From NCBI GenBank assembly GCA_009767595.1, contig VSDK01025600.1, forward strand, positions 328,145-392,144: a DNA stretch of 64,000 nt. Direction: 5' to 3'. The notes beneath the pieces were generated by a model, which was given only the letters and a program-made list of their open reading frames with translations, searched no databases and was not told the DNA's origin. Of this stretch, positions 23,543-33,800 are shown piece after piece. Position 1 is the stretch's first letter. Each line of letters begins with the position of its first letter. The position numbers and the translations under genes were made by a program. The DNA is from Symbiodinium kawagutii (Eukaryota; Sar; Dinophyceae; Suessiales; Symbiodiniaceae).

Positions 23543-23926
23543 TTGGATTCGGAAGAACGTACAAAGTTGGACTACGTCATTCTAAAATATCAATTGAAGT
23601 TTGCCGTGAAGCGCCTTGATGAGATGCGGCAAGTTCTTCATATGGCCCTGGCTCGCGACCATCGTGAGTTGGAATCTGCGACTGCGAAACCAAAGACGAA
23701 CACCTATGATGTCTTCCACCACAGGCGCCTTCGTGAATTTCGTGAATCCTATTGGGTTCATTTCGTGACAGACACTGGAGCCGTGCTGGATTCCCATCCT
23801 GACTACCTCAAGGGAGCACTTTGTTCTGGCTTGCAAGATAAGACTGGCCTCGTGACTCCGCTCCCAAAGAAAACCACAGCATGGGCAAAGACAGAAGAAG
23901 TTTTCGAAGCCAAACCGTTCAGCTAG
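23543..23926 (+). CDS. Unknown plus-strand coding fragment upstream of the OTU fragment
   Basis: 127 residues in one frame: MDSEERTKLDYVILKYQLKF, RLDEMRQVLHMALARDHREL, then FHHRRLREFRESYWVHFVTD and a short C-terminal part ending AKPFS. It looks coding (mixed charged and hydrophobic composition, no low-complexity). It ends in a TAG, 11 bases before the next fragment, which is in another frame. A joined ancestral reading frame across the frameshift is possible. No family recognised; no signal peptide or membrane span. Confidence 0.35.
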   Translation: MDSEERTKLDYVILKYQLKFAVKRLDEMRQVLHMALARDHRELESATAKPKTNTYDVFHHRRLREFRESYWVHFVTDTGAVLDSHPDYLKGALCSGLQDKTGLVTPLPKKTTAWAKTEEVFEAKPFS

Positions 23927-23936
23927 AAGAAAGGCA

Positions 23937-24611
23937 ATGCTTGCCCCGCCTGAGCCCACACCAGAGCTTGCAATTGTGAAAGAAGACATGGACCGCGGAC
24001 CCTTGCCCTTTCCACACGACTTCTTGCCAGGCCGCCCAATGAAAACAGATTGCGCGGCCTACTTGCATTGCGGTATAACAGACGATTTAGATGATGATCT
24101 GTGCCTGGCCAATTCTTCCAAAGGCAAGCGGTGCCGAAAAAGGAGAACACATGGCAACTGCTGCAAGCAGCACAGCTTGGAGTGGGCTGGGGACACAAAG
24201 AAGAAGCAGCTTTGGGATTCTGTAACTGATTCTTTTGCGGGCGCCGTGGAGTCCTGAGAAAAGACAATGATTGAGCTGGCTTTGGAGGCGTCGCTGCAAG
24301 AAAATGCAAAAGCAAAAGAGAAGTTGAAGAGTTCCCAGGAAGCTGTCAGTGTTCGTTTGTCACTGCTCGATTTAGATCGCTGCCAGACAGCTGCAAACGG
24401 CAACTGCATGTTCATAGCCTTTGCATTTTCGTGGGCCCTCCTAATTGCAGCCCAACATTTGCGAGACCAGATCGTTGAGTACATGGCGCACATGAAAGAT
24501 TTTTCTAGACACCTCGACCACCGCTTCGGTGATTTCAATGGGCACCTCAAGCACATGAAGCAGGATGGCTTGTGTGAGACAGCCGGAGACAACAAGTCAG
24601 GAGGGAGATGA
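23937..24611 (+). pseudogene. Broken OTU-type cysteine protease with Cys/Lys-rich N-terminal region
   Basis: Two segments in the same frame are separated by one TGA (24255-24257). The first (23937-24257) includes DDDLCLANSSKGKRCRKRRT followed by HGNCCKQH, a Cys/His cluster that could bind metal. The second (24267-24611) has the OTU catalytic-Cys region RCQTAANGNCMFIAFAFSW, then LRDQIVEYMAHMKDFSRHL and FGDFNGHLKHMKQDG. OTU proteases remove ubiquitin. In them the motif is normally DGxC; here it is NGNC. The frame stops where homology to the array spacer resumes (about 24.6 kb), so the C-terminal half with the catalytic His is missing. Internal stop, truncation and altered motif together make this a decayed fragment. 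Confidence 0.6.
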
Positions 24612-24891
24612 ACAGTATGTGAGCGCGGAGAGTCTATGCCTGTTGGAGAGTCACCTTGAATTAGCTCAAAATTGCAGCCATGCGAAAGGCTGTGAACAAG
24701 CGACCCCGAGAACAATGACACAGGCAAACCCACTCATACTAATATGAGCAGGAAAAAAATTGAATCCTCCTCAAATTAGACAGGCCTTATGGTCTGCAAC
24801 ATCTTTGATTCCAAGCAACTTTTCGTAGAGTACTGCTCAGTGGGGCATGGTCCAGGAGCATTCAAAATGAACCGTACGTACTGCTGCGAAT

Positions 24892-27800
24892 TCATGCATC
24901 AAGTAGGGGAGACTGAAAATCTACGAGCATGCATTGCCGTTGTCGGTTCAGAAGTGCAAAACTAAATCGGTTTCCCAAAAACTCTGTTCGAATTTCGCGA
25001 AATCCGTCCTTCAGATTCTCAATGGCGTCCACTTCCAGCTCGGGGAGGATCACTGTGGTTGGAATAGTCCTCGCATTTCGGGAGCTTGCAGCTGAAACAC
25101 TCAAAGCGGCTAATAACTTCAGACAAGAACGTTTCAGATGCGGGTAGAAGGAAAAGAAACCTAGAAGCTCAGCGACTACACCTCGATTTGGTTCATCTTT
25201 GTCAAATTTATCACCCTCCTGCACGACACGTTTTTTGAACGTCCTGCCTCTGACACGCAACAAAGACTTCAAAAATGCACCAAATTCGGGTAGTGTATTG
25301 ACTTGAGCACATTTGGTCCAAGCACATGAGCATCTTGCCAGTACCAGACAACTGTTCGCCAAAAACATTGAAGAGATCGCCTGATTCTTCGACCTGACCA
25401 GCCTCCAACATCCTGAACTGGTTGTTGACGAAGATGCACCACCAAAGGTAGACTCCCTGACCATCACCATCACCACCAGCGCTGGACACCATCTTGTGTC
25501 TTTCCCACCATCTCGACAGGGCCTGCGGAAAATTTTGCTGTTTCAACAGAGAGTACAGTACCTTATCGAATCCGTATCTCGTTTGCCTGGTAGATCCTAT
25601 ATTGATTCATATATTAATCCTATGCCTGCGTCAAGCACAACTCATCTGCAAAGCCCTGCCTTGAACACAGTCGTGAAGTGATAGGCCCAAACCCACGAGA
25701 GGAACCAGGTCGCCTTTTCACTGTTGGATTCTGCATGGAGCGTATCGACAATGCTGCAGTCCATGAGCCCATCACGGGGGCACCGTCGGTTCTTGCCAAG
25801 AGCCAACGGACCATAGGCCAACACTCCAGCGACCTGATGAAAATTCGGATCCTTTGGATATTCACAAGGCGACAGGGCATTCCAAGCAGCCAAGGGATCG
25901 ACTTGGAGTTTGCAATTGCGGACCTTCACGAAGAAACCACTCTTAGTCACTGGCCCCCACTCGTCCAGCCGCCACTCTGCTTGATCTGCCTTCGCCTTGT
26001 ACACATCCTCCAAGTGCTGGAAAACGTATTGCAAAGAAATCCCGAGCTGGAAGGATGCCTTCTTGACTTGAAGTTTTTTATCTTCAACAACAGTGCCAGC
26101 TCTCTGTTTCCACAGCCCGTACTTGAGAAAGGTGCTTTGCGTTGCATGCAATTCTTGCCAATTCTTGGCTGCGACCAGACGATTCAGCTGCCGTTTCAAG
26201 CAGTGAAGGTGCAGTCGCCCAAAGACTGCCCACAAAAAAATTAAGAGCAGAAATGCAAGGGCAAAGAGCACTGTGTAGAGAACTGTGCACTGGTTGTCTT
26301 CATTCAAAATCATGTACGGAAAAGTGCATGGCCTGCAAGCTTCATCGCCTTCCGATGCATAATTCTGACCAGTGCATCTTCTGCAGCCGCTCTTGCTCGA
26401 ATCCTCTGGAACCCAGCCTGCTTGACACTGGGTGCACTCACCATCACGAGACCTGACGCATAAATCTGAACTTCATTCAGATGCAACGCCTTCCCGGCCC
26501 ATATTCAATTCATTTGAAAGAAAACCATTGGGATCCATAGGCCCATAGGCTTTAGTACTCCAATGCCAAAGCCCGGCAAGGTCTGAAGAGACTTCAAAAT
26601 CCATGATAAAGAATTATCAAAACATAGCCAACCCAGCTATCCCTGGCCTTGCAACAGCACCAGGTGGGCACTTGGCACAAATGGTCTTGTCCTTGTTGGG
26701 CGCAGTGCCTGCTGGGCATGGGCTGCACGTGGCCGTCCCCGCAGCTGCCACGTAGCCAAAATCGCAAGGGTCGCACTCACCGCTGTGTTTGGCCGATGGG
26801 ACGGTGCCTGCTTCACATGGGACACAGCGGATGCCAGCCTCCGATATGCGACCAGCGGGGCACAATGCACACTCCTCGCTGCCTGAGAAGTTCTTGAAGC
26901 GGCCCGACTGGCAAGGCACGCAGGCCTCCCACACGGGATACTTCTTGCTGACCAAATCCGCGGGCTCTATTAGATCCAAGCTTTTCCCCGGAGGACACAC
27001 GCCGTCTTGGCATCCAGATCCATGAAAAGGTGCAGAGCATGTGCACTTCCCAGTGCCGGTGGCTTCCGTCACCTTGAAACCCGAGTGGTTGGAGGCTATC
27101 CGGCTGGCTCTAGCATCAGCATCATCATGGCACACACCTGCCAAAGGTTTCTAAGAGAAAATGCTAAGAAAAATTATGCCTTTATTAATTCAGTTATGCG
27201 TCATTTGTATGTATGTTTACATTTTATATTTATATTCATACATATCTTTATATCTATATTTATATTTGTTGCTGGAAGTTAGCACAATAAGAAATGCATG
27301 AGAACACAACTGTAGCAACAGTAACATGCAGTAGCAGGCTTTTGCTAGGGGTGTTGTTCGGATCGGCATGGCAGGATCGGAATGGAGTTGATCGGATCGG
27401 CATGGCAGGATCGGCATGGCAGGGCGCGGCATAAACCATACCATCCCGACCATCCCGACCATCCCGACCATCCCGACCATCCCAACCATCCTGACCAGTC
27501 CTAGGCAATGTTCTTTTCGGTCTTTAACGCAATGTCTAAAAGAACAACCCTTTTCGGGGGTGAGATCAGCCCGACATGGCCGCAACATGAGCCCAAATAA
27601 CACCAAGTAGGCAAAACCCAGCACAACAAAGGCTCAAAAGTGACCGGACCCTGTGATACAATGGCAACTTCTCTGAAACGATGCCCATTTCTATGATGTG
27701 TGGCCAGTCTAGCAAGATTGGCAATTCTTTTGGAAGCAGGTAAACAAGAACATCATTAGGTGGCCCTGTGATACGGCGACAAATTCTCTGAAACCATGAC

Positions 27801-30800
27801 ACCTTCTGTGAAACGACGCCAACTTCTCTGAAACGATGACAACTTCTCCGAAACGATGACAACTTCTATGATATGTGGCCCGTGAAGCAAGGTTTGCAAT
27901 TCTTTCCGAAGAAAGTGAACACGAACACGAACGTTATTAGGTGGCCCTGTGATACGGTGACAACTTCTCTGAAACAATGACAACTTCTGTGAGGCGATGA
28001 CAACGAAATGATATGTGCATGAAAATCATGCGTGCATGAATCGGGGAAATAATTTGTGCATGAATCTTGGAAAAAAAACATCTGATGAACAGCTGATGTT
28101 CCATCTACTCTTCTCCACTCTTCTGTGCTCTTATCTTCTCTACTCTTCTCTTCTCTACTCTTCTCTACTTTTCTCTACTCTACCCATTTCTTCTCTTCTC
28201 TACTTTTCTCTACTCTACTGTATTCTTCTCTTCTCTGCTCTTCTCTTCTCCATTCTATCCCCTTCGTTCCGCTGAGCACGTAAGCCAAAGGATCCCGACC
28301 ATCCCGACCATCCCGACCATCCCGACCATCCCGACCATCCCGACCATCCCGACCATCCCGTCCATGCTGATCTGGCAAAAGCCATGTTGATCTCTCACGC
28401 TGATCCCTCACGCTGATCTGGCTAAAGCCATGTTGATCTGGCAATTCCCCTTTTGCTAGCACATTGCCACACATTGACGGGGATGTCAAAATAAACTCAA
28501 GTGCTATCTCCGACTGTATGACAATTTGTATGCTGGGCCTGTGTGAAGCCCTGTGCTTTCTTTCGGATTTATTGATGGTTGACCTGACCTCTGCTAAAAT
28601 GAATTTTTGTGGTCAGTTGAAGATATCCATCCTGCGGAAGAAGAGGGGGTCTTCCACAGTGCTCGCGTCTCTCTTTGCACATGACTCATCTGCGATATTT
28701 CTTGCACCTAGCGGCTGTCATTCCCACCAAACTGAAACATCTCTTTCATTGAACCCAATCTACATGCTGCACCCGAACCTTGCGGAACCAGACTGTGCGC
28801 CGAAAACCCGGCGGAACCCGACCTGGGTGCTGCGCCAACACCCGGCCGAACCCGACATGGATGCTGAAGCAGAACCTGCCAGAACTTTCGGAACCTGACA
28901 TGAATCCCGCACCGGAACCCTGCAGAACCCGAGGTGGATGCTGAGAACATGCCGGAACCCAGTCTGGAAGTTGCAACGAAACGTACCAGAACCCATCTGG
29001 GCCTGAAGACCCAAAAGCAATCAAAGTTTTGCTGTCGGGGAAAGTCGGAACCATTAACAATTTCACAAAGTATCCGCACTAGAACCCTCCAAAATTTACA
29101 AAGTCTTTGCATCGCAATACAACCCTCCGAAACTCACAAACTCTCTGCCCTCCAGAACCTCATCCGCTATCTGGACCGGATCACTCCAGAACCTCATCCG
29201 CTATCTGGCCCGGATCACTCCAGAACCTCATCAGCTATCTGCACCGGAACCCTCCGGAACCTCAGCACCAGAACCTTCCGGAACTTTATCAGCTATCTGC
29301 ACTGGAACCTTTGGGAACCTCACCAGCTATCTTTTCCCGTGCCCTCCGGAACTTCATGAGCTCTGCACCGGAACCCTCCGGAACCTGATAAGCCATCTTC
29401 ACTGGAAGCCTCCAGAACCTCATCAACTATTTGCACCGGAACCCTCCAGAACCCCATCAGCTATTTGCGCGGGAAACTTCATCAAGTATTTTCACCGGAA
29501 CCCTCCGGAACCTCATCACCTATCTGCACCGGAACCCTCCGGAACCTCATCACCTATCTGCACCGGAACCCTGCGGAACCTCATCACCTATCTGCACCGG
29601 AACCATCCGGAACCTCATCAGCTATCTGCACCAGAAGCCTATCTGCACCGGAACCCTCTGGAACCTCATCTGCACCAGCACCCTCCGGAACCTTGTCCAG
29701 AACCTGGTGTTGAAGCTGCACCGGATTGCACCAAAGCTAATCTGGGCTAAAGATCGCATAGCAAAGGATTGCTGTTGGGGAAAAGTAATTTGCGATTTCA
29801 CATGCGACACGTAGACCGGGATGTCGAACAAAGGAGTTGCATGGATTTGCTATTCTCAGTCCTGCCTCGGCGATTGCACGTGCCCGGACATGAACCATAA
29901 CCAGGACATGGAGCACACCCACCGCCTTGCTTCCGGACATGAAAATCTCCACAAAGGCTGCAGTCTTCCCCCTTTGAACCAGGAAAGCACTTGCACTGAC
30001 GCGACTTCTGGTCACAGGTGCCCGAGCGACAATACGGAGACGAAGGCATGCACACACCTCTTTGGAAGAATTGCACATTGTCTGTTCCAGTGACGACCAA
30101 ATCTAAGGAACCGTCACCATCCCAATCTACAATGTGAGGTTGCAGGGGAAATCCTTCCTCGCCAAGGGCTTGGTAAAGGGAAAGGCCAGCAAATGGATTT
30201 GCAGCAGCAGGCCAGAACTTGCTTCCATCCTGCTCGAAATACCGCAAGGTTCCTTCAGCTGCTTTGTTCAGAGACTACTCAGCTGGATACTGTCTAAGAC
30301 ACATATGAGATTCTTGACACGACTTGAAATGAAACAAGAGGAAGGAAAATAGTGAAGATTAGAAACATGCTCACATGCAACAAAGCTGCCATCGTATGAT
30401 GTTCCCAGTACCAAGTCCAGATCACCGTCACCATCAAAATCTACCATTTGAGGACGCAGTGGCCTCGTATCCAGGTGACCAATGTCATGGAAAGGGCTCT
30501 CAGTGCCCTGGACCTCCAAGAAGCTGGAGTTGCCACCATTTCGGACTTGACGATAGAAGCGCATGTTCACACCTAGCATGGAGTTGACCCAGGCCTCGCT
30601 GATTTCCTTACTGGTCCCGTTCCGGATCATCTCCTGAATCACTTCATTCATATACTGGTTCGACTGTGTTGTAGGGATTGACTGGTAGGCTTGCACCAAG
30701 TCCAAGTTGCCATCACCATCCAAGTCAGCAAAGGTCCAGTAAGATCTGAAGTTGTCGTCAATTCCATAGAAAGGGCTGGCGGGGTCTCCAACTTCCAGCA

Positions 30801-33800
30801 TCTTGAACGTGCCGTTGTCGTTTCGAGAGCAGGCCAAGTTTGCATGAACGATATCTAGATCACCATCACCATCAAAATCCACAACGACGTTCTTTACCCG
30901 GTGCACTGGCTGCATATATACATTTGCCAAAGCTGACACTGAGATTTCAAGGTCAATCTTGCCAAAGGGGTTGGCTGAGCCTCGCTGTTCTACCAAAACA
31001 CCATTGGTCTGCTGGAAATACTTGTATGTTTCTGCATACCCGTTATCGAGGGCCTGCAGGATATCGACTGGCGGGAGCACTACATCAAGTTTGCCATCAG
31101 AGTTCACGTCCACCAGGCTCACAGCCGTTTTCTTGGTAAGCGCATTCTTGACCAGCGTGAATGGATTGTCTCTTCGGTGCACCTCTACAAAAGACTCCGA
31201 AGGGCTGTTGATGAACAGTCTCACTTTGAATCGGTCTACCAAGATCATGTCCATCTCCCTGTCACCGTTCCAATCACCCAAAGTGGAAAGCTGGAACTTG
31301 GCTGTGTTCAGCATGTTGCCACCAGCATTCTTTCCCACAGCATTGAACGGGTTGTCCGTGTCAAACAGCTCCTCCAGACTTCCATCACTTTTCCGCTCGA
31401 AGTACAAGTAAGTGCCAGTCTTGATGATCGCGATGTCAACATCACCGTCTCCATCAAAGTCAGCCGCAATGTAGTCACGCGCTTTGGGCACCCCAAGTGC
31501 GTGCGGGAAGAACGTGCCGTTGGAGAACTGTTCGTACACATATACCTTCACAGGTGTGCACCCAACACGAAACTTGAATCATGCTTTCGGGACCGTTGCA
31601 CCCGAAGGAGGGAAAGACTGGTCAAACAGTCACATGCTACCATCTGTTACGGTTATGTTTATGGATATATACCCCCAACTACATCCCAGATACCCCGCTT
31701 CTTCACTGTAGGCCCTAAAACCATCTAAAACCATCTAAAACCATCTAAAACCATCTAAAATCTGGGTCTGAAATGGTGTCCGGCAGGTATGGTAGAGAAC
31801 TGTACCTTGCTGACACCATCTAAGACCCTGGCAATCCCCAGCGGTCAGCGTCTGGTTCGGGAACTAAAACGTCTGGTTCGGGAACTAAATCCTCTGGTTC
31901 GGAAACTAAAACTTCTGGTTCGGTAACCATGGTTCGAAAACTATGGTTCGGAAACTAAAAAAATCTGGTTCGTGCACTATGGTTCGAAAACCATGGTTCG
32001 GAAACTTAAAAGTCTGGTTCGGAAACTAAAACATCTGGTTCGGTCACCATGGTTCGAAAAACTCAGAGGTCTGGTTCGGTCACCATGGTTCGAAAACTAT
32101 GGTTTGAAAACTATTTTGTAGCAAGTTCGCAAGCCAACAGCACTCTTTCAGTCTTCGCCACGCTTCTTGTCTGCGTCCCACTTCAGGAGAAGACGCTTTG
32201 CAGCCATTTTCAATGGCGCTGGGGAACGATGACAACTTCCCTGGAACGATGGCAACTTCTCTGGAACGATGACCACTTCTCTGGAACGATGACAACTTCT
32301 CTGGAACAATGACAACTTCTCTGGAACAGATGACAACGGTTCGCAGTTGGGGTCTGAACCGCGATGCCTGAACCGGAGGGGTTGGTGTCTGAACCGTGGT
32401 GCTTGAACCGGACAAGTCGGTGCCTGAACCGTGGTGCCTGAACCGGAGGGGTTGGTGCCTGAACCGTGGTGCCTGAACCGGACAGGTTGGTGTCTGAACC
32501 GTGGTGCTTGAACCAGAGCAAGTGTCTGAACCGTGGTGCCTGAACCGTCGTGTCTGAACCGTAGTGTCTGAACCGCACTTGGTGCTTGAACCGGTCTTTG
32601 TTCATCCCCAGCACCAATCAGCCACGTAACTAGTCATATCCCAAACAGTTTCAAATTACTGGGGGGCATCTGTTCGCAACACCAACAAGAACTTAGGAAT
32701 GATAGTTAAAATGGGAAAAATCAAACTGTTTGGATGCCAAGCTCTGGGGGTTGTTAGTCCTCAAATGGGTCTGCCATGGGTTGCCCAAAAGTTGAAATAT
32801 ATACAGTAACTGATCATTACAGGATGGTCGGGGCGGTGGATCTAGAAATCCCCACTTCTGATTTGGGTGTCTCTGTTGGGAGATCCCATTGATATTGATT
32901 AATAATCAAAGACTGCTTTTATGGATCTATATGAGGATGACTTGGGGGTTCCCTACTTTGAGAAACAGCGGTTTGAATAGCTTGCAATAGGTTGCAATCA
33001 CTCGGTGATGGATAGTGAAGGGCTTGGCGGCAAGGGTCTGGACATGTGTTGCTCATGTGGATCATGCGGGGCATTCTTTAAATTCCAGTTCCAGAAACGG
33101 TCGTTCAAACTCAATCCACTGTAAACAACAGGTCTCCGCGTTTAAAGGTAAAGGCACAAGTCAGGTTCTTCAAATGCGGCCACATCATTTCTTTTTAATC
33201 TTCTTTGCGCTCCAAAACTGACAGTGTCACTACCGTGAATGTTTTTTAGCTGCTGGAACTCGAACTCGTAGATGCTCGAACCGCGAATATAGATGTTGAT
33301 GTTCAATCATTTTTGTTGAAACGCTGTATCCAAATGGATCATGCCCGTGCCTCTGCGCATTTATCTAGCGCGGATCTACCGCCAAAGCCTCGAAAACATC
33401 TCGGGACAAAAAAACTATTTTTTCTAGGACGCTGTCACCACTGCAATCTTGGACGGGGTTGGAGTGGTTGGGACGAGGGCATGTTGCGCGAAGAGTGGAA
33501 AGCAAAGAAACTAATGGCTACGGACATTCAAGCAAGCACTTCATCCAAGATACTCCCCAAACGCCAAATGTTGAAATATCTACCACCAAGCTAGCGCAAA
33601 ACTAGCGCTGCCTTTCAGAACTGCAAGCCCTCTGCATATTTACAGGTCCCTGCCTTTAAATGACAACTACAATGTATCAAAACCAAATCTAGAATGCACA
33701 CTTTAGATAAAATTGCTTGCAAGGATTTTAGAGAAAATGCCATGTGGGTCTGATTGTTCAAGGGATGAGGACATTATTTCAGACCATGAGCGTTCAAATC

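Larger units (their letters stand above)
20150..24597 (+). mobile_element. Roughly 4.4 kb insertion in the gene B-C spacer (candidate element)
   Basis: Outside this stretch the spacer between genes B and C matches the spacer between A and B. Positions about 19.4-20.15 kb match about 7.4-8.38 kb, and about 24.60-24.89 kb match about 8.47-8.82 kb. The DNA in between has no counterpart in the other spacer. It contains plus-strand coding fragments (20837-21167, 22506-22753, 23543-24611), minisatellites and an assembly gap. Orientation is opposite to every confident gene in the window. I did not find convincing terminal inverted repeats or a target-site duplication. It may be a transposon carrying an OTU gene, a captured gene fragment, or DNA deleted from the other spacer. 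The boundaries are estimates from visual alignment. Confidence 0.5.

Noticed and set aside
29431..29814. Repeat protein RNPPEPHHLSAPEPSG
   Set aside because: The 33-bp minisatellite has a period divisible by three, which keeps frames open. It lies inside an intron of gene C and reads plus, against the gene.
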